DNA of 64,000 nt from assembly GCA_964525555.1 (NCBI GenBank), contig CAZGHN010000006.1, positions 1-64,000 of the forward strand, read 5' to 3'. Shown in pieces: positions 52,264-60,367 of the stretch. The number at the start of each line of letters is the position of its first letter. Positions within the stretch are counted from its first letter, which is position 1. The position numbers were made by a program, and so were the translations under genes. The DNA is from JAFGHJ01 sp964525555 (GTDB lineage: Bacteria > Hydrothermota > UBA3072). The notes below the pieces were generated by a model. It was not told the origin of the DNA. It worked only from the letters and a program-made list of their open reading frames with translations, and ran no database searches.

Positions 52264-52729
52264 GGATGGAAATTTTCAGAGAACCTGAAAATTTCAGTCA
52301 TGAGTCATGTGTCGTTAGTCTAGTGTCGAAAATGATGACGGATGACCGTTGACGGCAAAAAACTTTGTGTCCTTTGGCTAACCGAGTCGTCAGTCACTTG
52401 TCACTGGTCGAAAAAAACTTAAAAGATCAGTGTTAATCCGTGTCTATCCGTGGCAATATAATAGATTCTTTGAATCTAAGTTAAATTGTTAAATGGTAAA
52501 ATGGATAAATAGTTAAAACAAAATAAAAAATTTAGTGTGTTTTGTGTGTTTAGTGGTTAATATTTTGGATTTAGGATTTTGGGGTTGGGATTTTGTTTTT
52601 GGTCAGGATAATGCTTCTGAGGTTTTGGATTCTGCGGGATTCGATTCTTTTGAGTTAAAATTTTCTAGGTTCGCAGAGTGTATTGAGTTCTCGGCTAACT
52701 TCTCAACGCTTCAACTTCGTAGATGTTTC
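52264..52729. repeat. Intergenic repeat-word region
   Basis: Contains a 55-bp block (52355-52409) shared with 53351-53405, the TCAGTGTTAATCCGTGTCTA word (about 52430), the hairpin AGATTC-TTT-GAATCT (52463-52477), a TTAAATTGTTAAATGGTAAAA run, a TTTAGTGGTTAA word, and AGGATTTTGGGGTTGGGATT, also seen at 53425. No gene is supported. Confidence 0.6.
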
Positions 52730-53257
52730 TTAGAACATAACATTAAAACCAACGCTGAAGAATTTCATGTTGCTGTTCGTTGTAGCGAAATCAGCTTCAA
52801 GATTTACATTTTCAGTGGTTTTAAAGCCGGCTCCGATTCCAAATGAAGGTCCTATTTCCCTGGATATTGTTTCTACACCCTGAATTTTTTCAAGAGTGAC
52901 TTCATGTGAAGCCCCAATTTTAAATTTCATATATACGTCTTTGGATGGTTTCGTTTTTAATACGGCGTATCCGCAAAGTGTTCTGATGTGAATTCTGTCT
53001 CCGACGTATCCACTTACATGATCTCCTCCGAAATATCCTACATTATAATCGATTTCAGCTGCTAGGTCTATGAAGCTAATTTTGAAGGGCAGCATGTAAC
53101 CGGTTATACCTCCTATCGAAAATATATCTATTGCACTGACTTTGTCTACCGTGAACATACCGCCTTTAACTCCTAGGTATATTCCGGTTTTTGCAGATCC
53201 GCTAATTGCAGCAAAACAGAAAGTTATTAATAATGTAATTAAAATGATTTTTTTCAT
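52730..53257 (-). CDS. Small outer-membrane barrel protein (paralogue of 56611)
   Basis: 175 residues with a signal peptide (MKKIILITLLITFCFAAISG). Eight-strand OmpA-like pattern: GIYLGVKGGMFTVDK, FIDLAAEIDYNVGYFGGD, RTLCGYAVLKTK, GPSFGIGAGFKTTENVNLEA, ending FFSVGFNVMF. It shares the 'G.KGGM', 'GG.TGYMLPF' and final 'SVG.N.MF' pattern with the protein at 56611. Strong promoter at 53283. Its role cannot be told from sequence. Confidence 0.75.
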   Translation of the reverse strand: MKKIILITLLITFCFAAISGSAKTGIYLGVKGGMFTVDKVSAIDIFSIGGITGYMLPFKISFIDLAAEIDYNVGYFGGDHVSGYVGDRIHIRTLCGYAVLKTKPSKDVYMKFKIGASHEVTLEKIQGVETISREIGPSFGIGAGFKTTENVNLEADFATTNSNMKFFSVGFNVMF

Positions 53258-53282
53258 TTTTACTCCTTGTATTGTTTTTTGT

Positions 53283-53310
53283 ATAATAGAAACTGTATTG
53301 AATATGTCAA
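53283..53310 (-). promoter_or_regulatory. Promoter of the barrel protein gene at 52730
   Basis: Minus strand: TTGACA (53305-53310), 16-bp spacer, TATTAT (53283-53288); AGGAG before the ATG. Confidence 0.7.
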
Positions 53311-53350
53311 GAGCAATTTAGTCCAAAGTTCAGACTAAAGACAGCTGACT

Positions 53351-53405
53351 GCAAAAAACTTTGTGTTCTTTAGCTAACCGAGCCGTCAGTCACTTGTCAC
53401 TAGTC
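53351..53405. repeat. Direct repeat shared with 52355-52409
   Basis: GCAAAAAACTTTGTG ... GTCAGTCACTTGTCACT in both, followed by different words. The rest of 53311-53519 is more of the same (TGACTCTTGACTCGTGACAC) with no gene. Confidence 0.65.
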
Positions 53406-53519
53406 ACTAGTCAAGTATTAGGATTTAGGATTTTGGGGTTGGGATTTAGTTTTTTGACTCTTGACTCGTGACACGCGACTAGTGACTGAAATTTTTACAT
53501 TTTTATAAAAATTTCTCTC

Positions 53520-53547
53520 TTGACGAATTGTGGATTTTTCTTATACA
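53520..53547 (+). promoter_or_regulatory. Promoter of the exported HExxH protein
   Basis: TTGACG (53520-53525), 16-bp spacer, TATACA (53542-53547); AAAGGAGA before ATG 53571. Confidence 0.6.
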
Positions 53548-53570
53548 TATTTGTAAAAGGAGAAAAAATT

Positions 53571-55751
53571 ATGAAGACATTTGTAAATAAGTTTTATTTA
53601 TCTTTTTTGTTATTAATTTGTTTTAACATATTTGGTTGGCCGAATATTCCTAAGGTTCCTGAGGTGCCGGGTATAACTGATAAGGTAGTCGATAAACTTC
53701 CTGGTTTGGATAAAATAATAAAGAGTGACCCTCCGGTAACTACAAATCTTAAAGATGCTATAACCGAAATCTCAATACTTGATGATTACCAACCTCCTTC
53801 GCTGAGTTTTTTATGGATGGGTGATTTGCCGAGAAGTAAAGGTGGGGCTTTTAAGCTTGAGCGTCCCGGTCTTTTTGAATTTACCGCCCAAAGTTACTGT
53901 CTTATGGCAGGAACTTATTCTCCTGGTGAAGGTAGTGGATATTTGTACGCTCCGCTTAAGGGGCCCGGTGGAAATATCGTTGGTAATATCTTAAAGAATT
54001 CATATGAACATCCGGAAATAGAACAGAGAAAGGTTCAAGTTTTACTCTGGGCTATTATCTCCCGCACAAAACTTACAGATATGTCAAGAGAGAATCAATT
54101 AACTGCTTCTAAACTTTTAACTCCAAAAGAAATGTTCGACCTTAATGGAGGAGCGCTTGCGCTTGTTCCTGAAGATAAAAAAGAAGAAGCGTTTGGAAAA
54201 GTTCCTAAAGAAGTCAGAGCGATTCTCGAAGCAGAAGCTGCGTTGCGTGAAAAACTTAGTTCCGTTGAGTCTAAATATGAAGATTTGGAGAGGGTCGCTG
54301 TTTTAACTGGAACTGTTCCTACGGGAAAGGACAGCAGGGCAGTGCCTTCGGGAAGATGGTCATATCATAAAGATGGATACTTTATACGTTTCTTTCCCTC
54401 TGGTTACAGTCAGGATAAAATCCAGATTTCCATTGCTCCTAAAATTACGATTAAGAAAGATAGTAAGGGTAGAATAGTTTCTCTTGCGGATGATGAAGGT
54501 AATTTAATTGAAGTTGAATATGATGATGCTAGTTCTATGAAGGTTAATAAAGATTCAGGTGTTTTAGCATTTGGTTTAAAAAAGGTTCGTTTTGTTAAAA
54601 TGCATACAATCCCTCCGCAAATGGTTTTAGATCTTGAAGCGGATTGGAAGGGTAAGGGTTGGGTTTTTAAAGGTATGCCCTCAGGTAAAGGTTCTCTTTC
54701 TAGTTCAACCAAATTCCCCGGTGCTTCAAAACGTTACAGCAAGACAGCGGGATATAGAGAGGAATTAAAGAAGCTTGATAAGGTTCTAAAACTGAAAGGC
54801 GGGATTAAGGATTTAATGGACCTAATCCACTTTAAAATGGCTATAAAAGATTTACTCGTGAGTAATCCTCCAAGTAAAAGAGTTTGGGCAAAAAAACATA
54901 CAGATTTGGCAAATGAGGCGATTCAATATCTTTTGACTAAAAAGGAAGGAAGCTATGTTTGGGCTTTTGCCGATGGAGAACGATATTATCGGAAGGGAAT
55001 TCTGCAAACTTTCTATTCTATGATAAAGTCTTTTGTTTCTTTACCCGTTTATGCGGATGAAAGTAAGCTTCCGTGGTTCGATCCTTCGAAAAATGTGGGA
55101 ACGCCAGGAAATACATCAAGACAAAGAATAGGAAATTCAGGACGTGGAGCTTTAAGTAAGGAAGACAAGAGAAAAGCTTGTGAACAATTAAATGCCGAAA
55201 TAAAAAATGAACAGACTGTTCTAAATGGTTATTCGGACGCTGGACTTCTAAATGCGGCAAAGGGTAAAGGTTATAATGGTTACGAGTACAACAATTGTGT
55301 TAAAAATTCAGTAGAAAAGGCTTTTAATGAGGGTGGTTATAAGAACTATAACAATATGAATTCGAGCGAACAGCAAAATGTACTTAAACAGCCTCCACCT
55401 TCTGGAGGGGGGGCTGGGAAGAATTTGGAGAATCCAATGTATACGTCACTTGATTGCAAAATAATAGAAAACTGGACTATACAGGATTATATCAATAAAT
55501 TTGGAAAAGCAGCAGGAAAGATTTTACAGGGAGCGCATAAAGGTCATGAAGGAGTTCATCAGCATACATGTATGGATAAAACCGATTATCATACTCCTCC
55601 GGGTATGGGCCCTAACAGCGGATGGCCGATTGATGGGGACGGATATGATAATTATATGAAGAATCCTGACAATTATAGTAAGGACGAGCAAAAAGCTTAT
55701 AAAGAAGGGATTGGTAGAAAGAAAAAAGGATTGAAGGATCTTGGATGCTGA
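53571..55751 (+). CDS. Large exported protein with C-terminal HExxH domain, paralogue of the protein at 25677
   Basis: 726 residues from ATG 53571 (AAAGGAGA upstream); the open frame starts earlier inside the promoter. Signal peptide FYLSFLLLICFNIFGWPNIP. Residues ~40-330 match the other paralogue (RPGLFEFTAQSYCLMAGTYS, GYLYAPLKGPG, VQVLLWAIISRTKL, GRWSYHKDGYFIRFFPSGYS, and a YD-like IVSLADDEGNLIEVEYDD). After a variable helical part, the C-terminal domain spans C537 to the last residue C726, with HEGVH (659-663; GHEGVHQHTC) and DEQKAY (E706). This is a predicted zinc peptidase-like end; effector function is inference. Confidence 0.75.
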   Translation: MKTFVNKFYLSFLLLICFNIFGWPNIPKVPEVPGITDKVVDKLPGLDKIIKSDPPVTTNLKDAITEISILDDYQPPSLSFLWMGDLPRSKGGAFKLERPGLFEFTAQSYCLMAGTYSPGEGSGYLYAPLKGPGGNIVGNILKNSYEHPEIEQRKVQVLLWAIISRTKLTDMSRENQLTASKLLTPKEMFDLNGGALALVPEDKKEEAFGKVPKEVRAILEAEAALREKLSSVESKYEDLERVAVLTGTVPTGKDSRAVPSGRWSYHKDGYFIRFFPSGYSQDKIQISIAPKITIKKDSKGRIVSLADDEGNLIEVEYDDASSMKVNKDSGVLAFGLKKVRFVKMHTIPPQMVLDLEADWKGKGWVFKGMPSGKGSLSSSTKFPGASKRYSKTAGYREELKKLDKVLKLKGGIKDLMDLIHFKMAIKDLLVSNPPSKRVWAKKHTDLANEAIQYLLTKKEGSYVWAFADGERYYRKGILQTFYSMIKSFVSLPVYADESKLPWFDPSKNVGTPGNTSRQRIGNSGRGALSKEDKRKACEQLNAEIKNEQTVLNGYSDAGLLNAAKGKGYNGYEYNNCVKNSVEKAFNEGGYKNYNNMNSSEQQNVLKQPPPSGGGAGKNLENPMYTSLDCKIIENWTIQDYINKFGKAAGKILQGAHKGHEGVHQHTCMDKTDYHTPPGMGPNSGWPIDGDGYDNYMKNPDNYSKDEQKAYKEGIGRKKKGLKDLGC

Positions 55752-55838
55752 ATTTAGTTATTAGTATATTGGTTAATTGGTGAAAATAAAACTTCATTCA
55801 CATTTTATAGAATTTTGTAGGAGAACAGAGGATTTTGG

Positions 55839-56504
55839 ATGGGAAGTTATACAAATGAAATGAAGGCTTATTGGAATAAGAGATTTTCCGAGGGCGGTAA
55901 GATATGGGGTGTAAAACCTAGCAAAACCGCTTATTATGCACGTGATTTATTCAAGAATCTTGATATAACATCTGTAATTGTTCCGGGGTCAGGGTACGGT
56001 AGAAATACAAAATTGTTCTCGAAATACCGGTTTAATGTTACGGGAGTAGAAATATCCGATGATGCGGTAAAGGAAGCGTTGAAATTTGATCCAAAAACTA
56101 AATTTTATCGTACTTCTGCGCTTGAAATAGATTCAATAAATGGTAAATTCGATGCTGTTTACTGTTTTAACTTACTTCATCTTTTCAGAGAAAAAGAAAG
56201 ATTACAATTCATAGAAAAATGTAACAAAATATTAAACGATGAAGGATTCGCCTTTTTTGCGGTTTTTTCAGATAAAGAGAATAGTTACGGTAAGGGAAAA
56301 GAAATAGAAAAAAACACTTTTGAGACTAAGCCCGGAAGACCGGCGCATTATTTTACCAGGGAGGATTTATTAAATCATTTTAGGAATTTTGATGTAATAG
56401 AAATAGGGGAGATAGATGACAAGGAAAATCATGGTGATTCAGGAGAACATATCCATCGTTTAAGATATATTTTTTGTTCGAAAATGGTAGTCGGCGGACA
56501 GTAG
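55839..56504 (+). CDS. Class I SAM-dependent methyltransferase
   Basis: 221 residues. The N-terminal YWNKRFSEGGKIWGVKPSKTA resembles TehB/thiopurine-type small-molecule methyltransferases. Motif I is SVIVPGSGYGRNTKLFSKYR (the usual DxGxGxG replaced by VPGSGYG), then FNVTGVEISDDAVKEA and DAVYCFNLLHLFREKERL; the C-terminal loop has PGRPAHYFTREDLLNHF. Substrate unknown. A GGAG lies upstream. The perfect hairpin at 56531 terminates it. Confidence 0.8.
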   Translation: MGSYTNEMKAYWNKRFSEGGKIWGVKPSKTAYYARDLFKNLDITSVIVPGSGYGRNTKLFSKYRFNVTGVEISDDAVKEALKFDPKTKFYRTSALEIDSINGKFDAVYCFNLLHLFREKERLQFIEKCNKILNDEGFAFFAVFSDKENSYGKGKEIEKNTFETKPGRPAHYFTREDLLNHFRNFDVIEIGEIDDKENHGDSGEHIHRLRYIFCSKMVVGGQ

Positions 56505-56530
56505 TTCATTTAAATTTTCGATTGGATAAA

Positions 56531-56574
56531 AAAAGAAACTATACAATCATGTATGATATTGTATAGTTTCTTTT
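56531..56574. terminator. Perfect 17-bp bidirectional terminator hairpin
   Basis: AAAAGAAACTATACAAT (56531-56547), 10-nt loop, ATTGTATAGTTTCTTTT (56558-56574); a T run on each strand. It lies between the convergent methyltransferase and barrel genes. Confidence 0.85.
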
Positions 56575-56610
56575 CTAGACTACTTTTGTAGCCTTGAATT
56601 TAGCGGTGTG

Positions 56611-57183
56611 TTAAAACATTAGATTTACACCAAGACTTATGTAGTTGCAATTTCGAGCAATTATCACGAACTCAGTCTCGATACCTATCATATCGGTTGG
56701 CTTCACTCCTAATCCAGCTCCAAGGGAAAGACCGGTTTGTGTGGTGGTTAACTCCGGCATTGGGGTCCCCATGACTTCACCGTTTAGGGTTTCACTTATG
56801 TAAATCATACCTATTTTTCCTTTGAGATATACCATCTTACCCATAAAAGTACGTAGTACACCGTATCCTCCTATGGTCCATAAATCATATTCTCCCGTAA
56901 TTGTACCTAAATCCATAATATCAAAATCTCCGCCGGCAATTCCATAATTGAATTCTCCCTCAATTCCTACTTCAAGAATTTCTGATGGAAGGGGTAATGT
57001 GTAACCTATAAGAGCCCCGATGGGATATATATTAGACATTTCGTATATTGAAAATCCTGAGCCAAATAGATACATGCCACCTTTTGCTCCAATACACACT
57101 CCTATTTTTTGACCGTAGAGCGACCCAGTGATCCCCGCAAAAGTAACAACAAATACTAACAAAATTAACACTAATTTCTTCAT
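56611..57183 (-). CDS. Small outer-membrane barrel protein (paralogue of 52730)
   Basis: 190 residues with a signal peptide (MKKLVLILLVFVVTFAGITG). OmpA-like eight-strand pattern: GVCIGAKGGMYLFGSG, GIEGEFNYGIAGGDFD, YLKGKIGMIYISETLNG, TGLSLGAGLGVKPTDMIGIE, ending YISLGVNLMF. GGAGG precedes the start. It is probably transcribed from the promoter at 57464 together with the 40-aa ORF. Its function cannot be told. Confidence 0.75.
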   Translation of the reverse strand: MKKLVLILLVFVVTFAGITGSLYGQKIGVCIGAKGGMYLFGSGFSIYEMSNIYPIGALIGYTLPLPSEILEVGIEGEFNYGIAGGDFDIMDLGTITGEYDLWTIGGYGVLRTFMGKMVYLKGKIGMIYISETLNGEVMGTPMPELTTTQTGLSLGAGLGVKPTDMIGIETEFVIIARNCNYISLGVNLMF

Positions 57184-57316
57184 TTTACCTCCTTGTATGG
57201 TTTGTTAAAATAGTTACAATAATCAACTATACTACTACAGTTTTTTTATCACCTCCTTTTTTGTTTTTAAATTAAAAATATGAGTTGGATAATTTTATAT
57301 ATACTTTGGGTTTAGT

Positions 57317-57439
57317 TTAAAATTTATTGCTTTGTGTCTCGTGTTTATAAAATTCCAGGGCTTGATTGATTATAAATAATGTAGTAGTATTTCTTCCATC
57401 GGCAACATTAAAATTATAATGTTTTAATCTGTTTTCCAT
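57317..57439 (-). CDS. Small protein (40 aa) upstream of the barrel gene
   Basis: ATG at 57439, TAA at 57317-57319. Sequence starts MENRLKHYNF and includes NVADGRNTTTLFIINQALEF. A perfect TTGACA-16-TATAAT promoter and a GAGG upstream support expression. It is the only ORF in this gap. Adjacent gene order suggests it is co-transcribed with the barrel protein. No homologue known to me. Confidence 0.5.
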   Translation of the reverse strand: MENRLKHYNFNVADGRNTTTLFIINQALEFYKHETQSNKF

Positions 57440-57463
57440 TCCGCTACCTCAAATATTTATATA

Positions 57464-57491
57464 ATTATAGTGATTCTGTAAATTATGTCAA
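57464..57491 (-). promoter_or_regulatory. Consensus promoter for the 40-aa ORF and barrel gene
   Basis: Minus strand: TTGACA (57486-57491), 16-bp spacer, TATAAT (57464-57469). Between the small ORF and the barrel is an 11-bp inverted repeat pair, ATACTACTACA (about 57228) and TGTAGTAGTAT (about 57380). Confidence 0.75.
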
Positions 57492-57607
57492 GATGTTTTT
57501 TTAGATTCAATTGATTTAAGATTCGAAATTTGGGGGTTAGTATTTATCTTTGACTTTGAATATTGGACGAGCTATTTTTCTTTATGTCTTGTAGGCTTTC
57601 CGGCAAA

Positions 57608-58771
57608 TTAGAATGCGTCTTTAATAATTCCCTTAAGTTCTTCGTCGGTTAAAACTATAGGGTTGCCTTTCATGCTGTTTGATTTTTTCGCTTTGTCGAT
57701 TAGTTCCTCAATTTGTTCTTCTTTTAAATCGACTTCTGAAAGGTGAGGCATATTTAATTTTTCGTATAGTTCATCCGTCCATCTAATGAGGTCTCTTGGT
57801 TTAGCCTTTTCATTTTTTGTGATGATCTTTGCTACTTTTTCGTATTTTCCGAATACGACCGATGAAGGGTCCCGTTCTTCTAATGCTTTGATATTTGCTT
57901 TTATAACGTAAGGCAAAATTATACCGCATATAACTCCATGCGGAGCATCTATCATGCCTCCCATGGGACCGGCAAATCCGTGAACTGCTCCAAGTTTTGC
58001 ATTAGCGAGAGCAATCCCTCCGAAAAGACTTCCTATGCACATATCTTCTCTTGCTTTGGCGTCATTTCCATCGTTGAAAGCCTTAAGTAGAGAACGGCTT
58101 ATTCTTTTGATTCCTTCTTTGCAAATTGCGTCGGTTAGCATGTTTGCTTTAATTGAAACGTATGGTTCGATTACCTGAGTGAATGCATCGAGACCCGTAC
58201 TTGCTGTAACTTCTTTTGGCATTGAATAGGTTAATACAGGGTCGAGTATTGCAATATCCGGAAGCATAAATGGACTTCTGAGACTGACTTTTACGGAATG
58301 TTCATTTGATTTTATTACAGCATTTTTTGTTACTTCTGCTCCGGTTCCTGCCGTTGTAGGTACAGCTATGAACGGAACAGTTGGATTCTTTATGGGTTTT
58401 CCTCTGCCTATTACTTCTAAATAATCGAATAGGTCACCTCCGTTTGTTATGAGGGCGGATACGGCTTTTCCCGTGTCAATTGCACTACCTCCTCCTATGC
58501 CGATTATAACGTCGGACCTGCTACGGTCTGCCAGCTCCATACATTCGGAGACTGCCTTTGTGGTCGGTTCACCCTTTACGGAAAATATTTCACACTTTAC
58601 ACTTTTTTTTGTGAAATCATCCAGCAAGAATTTACATCTTTCTTGATTCTTACCTGTAACTATGAGAGGTTTGCTTCCGAGAGAAAGAGCATTATCCGCA
58701 ATTCTTTTTGCGGATCCTTCTCCAAAGATTATCCATTTCGCAGTCGCGAATTCAAATCGAGTTGCGTTCAC
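57608..58771 (-). CDS. Iron-containing alcohol dehydrogenase
   Basis: 387 residues. NAD(P) segment IIGIGGGSAIDTGKAVSAL near 95, TTAGTGAEVTKNAV near 138, metal ligands around SMPKEVTASTGLDAFTQVIEPYVS (D and H-type region) and GAVHGFAGPMGGMIDAPHGVICG with the iron-binding His pair. It reduces or oxidises small alcohols or aldehydes, exact substrate unknown. It overlaps the ABM gene by 4 bp. Confidence 0.9.
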   Translation of the reverse strand: MNATRFEFATAKWIIFGEGSAKRIADNALSLGSKPLIVTGKNQERCKFLLDDFTKKSVKCEIFSVKGEPTTKAVSECMELADRSRSDVIIGIGGGSAIDTGKAVSALITNGGDLFDYLEVIGRGKPIKNPTVPFIAVPTTAGTGAEVTKNAVIKSNEHSVKVSLRSPFMLPDIAILDPVLTYSMPKEVTASTGLDAFTQVIEPYVSIKANMLTDAICKEGIKRISRSLLKAFNDGNDAKAREDMCIGSLFGGIALANAKLGAVHGFAGPMGGMIDAPHGVICGIILPYVIKANIKALEERDPSSVVFGKYEKVAKIITKNEKAKPRDLIRWTDELYEKLNMPHLSEVDLKEEQIEELIDKAKKSNSMKGNPIVLTDEELKGIIKDAF

Positions 58772-59073
58772 CAGTCAGAATCATCCGGAAACAAGTTTGT
58801 AAATTTAACGCTAAATCTGGGTTCTGCCATCATGTCGGTAACTGCGTCTTTCCATTTCTTATAATGGTCGGTTTCTTTATGTTTTGCCGGGTCATCCGGT
58901 GTTTTGTAAACTTCGACAAGAATAAATTTACTTTTATCGTCATTTTGCTGAATTACGTCGAAACGTGCTACTCCCGGCTCCTTTATGCTGTTCCGGGCAT
59001 TTTCGATTGATATCTTTTTGAATTCTTCGATTTTATCCTCTTTTACATGAACATGCACATGTACAACAAGCAT
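58768..59073 (-). CDS. ABM-domain (antibiotic biosynthesis monooxygenase-like) protein
   Basis: 101 residues. HVHVHVKEDKIEEFKKISIENA, then GVARFDVIQQNDDKSKFILVEVYKTP and HKETDHYKKWKDAVTDMM form the ferredoxin-like ABM/LsrG fold. Some members are monooxygenases or isomerases. Paired with a dehydrogenase it may act on an aldehyde or quinone substrate; that is inference. GGAGGG supports the start. Confidence 0.85.
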   Translation of the reverse strand: MLVVHVHVHVKEDKIEEFKKISIENARNSIKEPGVARFDVIQQNDDKSKFILVEVYKTPDDPAKHKETDHYKKWKDAVTDMMAEPRFSVKFTNLFPDDSDW

Positions 59074-59108
59074 AAATCCCTCCTCATATTTTTAAACAAA
59101 GGTTATAT

Positions 59109-59136
59109 ATAGTATTGAAGTTTAGGTGATAGTCAA
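59109..59136 (-). promoter_or_regulatory. Promoter of the ABM/alcohol dehydrogenase pair
   Basis: Minus strand: TTGACT (59131-59136), 16-bp spacer, TACTAT (59109-59114). Confidence 0.6.
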
Positions 59137-59146
59137 GGTCTCGTTC

Positions 59147-59540
59147 GGGGTACCACTTCGAAAAACCGCAGTCAGTTTCCCCGGCGGGTGATTCGCAAGG
59201 AATGCTGTCCGAGAAAGACGTGGTCAATTTCCCCGACGGGTGTCGTTCAGGTATACCTTTCTAAAAAACCGCAGTCAGTTTCCCCTGCGAGGAAACTGCT
59301 GCTTGCTCTCGACCTCACTCCTTTTGACTTCGTCAAAAGTCCGTGCCCGTTCGGTCTCCGAGACATTTTTTATGAAAGGTACACCTGAACTTTTTAATAT
59401 TTTAAGACAATGAAAAAGGCTAACATGCTCGCTCACCCTGCGAGACGCTTTCCTGGACAGCACTTCTTGCTCATTGGTATGTTTTTGTCAAAAGACCATG
59501 CCCGCTTGGTCTCCGAGACATTTTTCTTTAGTGGTACCCA
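59147..59540. repeat. Nested palindromic composite repeat element
   Basis: Outer ends GGGTACCACT (about 59148-59157) and AGTGGTACCC (59530-59539) are inverted. An inner unit, 59245-59390, has its own ends GTTCAGGTATACCTTTC and GAAAGGTACACCTGAAC. Both units carry AAAACCGCAGTCAGTTTCCC on the left and GGTCTCCGAGACATTTTT on the right, so one copy appears inserted in another. The DNA is richer in G+C than its surroundings. Confidence 0.7.
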
Positions 59541-59618
59541 CTCACTTTTAGGTTTAGAACAAAAAAAACAAAAATATATTTCTTCTTCGGGTCTTGGTGC
59601 CTTCGTGGCTAATTGTTT

Positions 59619-60140
59619 TTAGTTCCCTGCTAATTTATCGATCCTCTTTATGAAACTATCTTTTCCTTCCTGATACTTATCTATATCGTGACGGTATTTT
59701 TTTGCCAGTTTTTCTTTAAGGTGTGAATATTCTTCGGCAATCTTCGGATTTGAGATTAAATAATCTCTAAAATCGATATGTCTTTTAATATGAGGATTTC
59801 CTTTTTCGAATATGTGAACATGATGAGTCCGTTTGTTTCCTCCTTTCTGGAAAAATCGTCTTTTAGGTATACCGTATTCGCCTAACGCAACGTAGCCTAA
59901 TTTTTCCATTTGTTTATTATAGCTGTTCACTTTGTTGATGTCTTCGACTTCTACCATAATATCTATTATCGGTTTAGCTTTAACCAGCGGAATTGCGGTA
60001 CTTCCTATATGATATATATCTATGAATATTTCTTTAAAAATCTTTTCTATCTTTTTTGCTTCTTCTATAAACTTTTGTTTCCAGACTGAATTATAAGGAA
60101 CGACCTCGACTTTTCTTTTGTTTTTATCGGCCTGTGACAT
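59619..60140 (-). CDS. GrpB/UPF0157 family nucleotidyltransferase-like protein
   Basis: 173 residues. VEVVPYNSVWKQKFIEEAKK, IYHIGSTAIPLVKAKPIIDIMVEV (the nucleotidyltransferase GS and D-x-D-like residues), then RRFFQKGGNKRTHHVHIFEKG and HIDFRDYL. The fold resembles nucleotidyltransferases; activity is not established. Its promoter is 5 bp from the ATG and there is no Shine-Dalgarno, predicting a leaderless mRNA. Confidence 0.9.
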   Translation of the reverse strand: MSQADKNKRKVEVVPYNSVWKQKFIEEAKKIEKIFKEIFIDIYHIGSTAIPLVKAKPIIDIMVEVEDINKVNSYNKQMEKLGYVALGEYGIPKRRFFQKGGNKRTHHVHIFEKGNPHIKRHIDFRDYLISNPKIAEEYSHLKEKLAKKYRHDIDKYQEGKDSFIKRIDKLAGN

Positions 60141-60145
60141 ATTAG

Positions 60146-60173
60146 ATTATAAATATTATGGATTTATTGTCAA
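60146..60173 (-). promoter_or_regulatory. Promoter of grpB-like gene, predicted leaderless start
   Basis: Minus strand: TTGACA (60168-60173), 16-bp spacer, TATAAT (60146-60151); ATG 5 bp downstream. Confidence 0.75.
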
Positions 60174-60367
60174 TTGGTAATTTGGTTTGTGCGTTAGTGG
60201 GTGGGTGTGTTGGTGAGTTAAAAAAACGATAAAAAATTTAGTGTTTTTCGTTTGTTTCGTGGTTGAATAAATTGTTCTTTCTTTGTGTCTTGGTGTCTTT
60301 GTGTGAGATTATTTTTTGGTGGGGAGGTGGGTTTTTAAACAAACAAAATATCTTGTGTTCTCTGTGG
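60174..60367. repeat. Intergenic repeat words
   Basis: GTGGGTGGGTGTGTTGGTGA (inverted relative of the word at about 44220), TTTCGTTTGTTTCGTGG, CTTTGTGTCTTGGTGTCTTT and TGTTCTCTGTGGTTAAGG. No gene seen. Confidence 0.55.

Noticed and set aside
52535..52846. Open frame of 103 codons on the plus strand
   Set aside because: Its first half is repeat-word DNA and its second half is antisense to the barrel gene at 52730, which has a signal peptide and promoter.
59275..59622. Two frames of 60-70 codons in the palindromic element
   Set aside because: They are created by the inverted repeats of the element, with repeats read as Arg/Glu/Ser-rich peptide, and have no Shine-Dalgarno.
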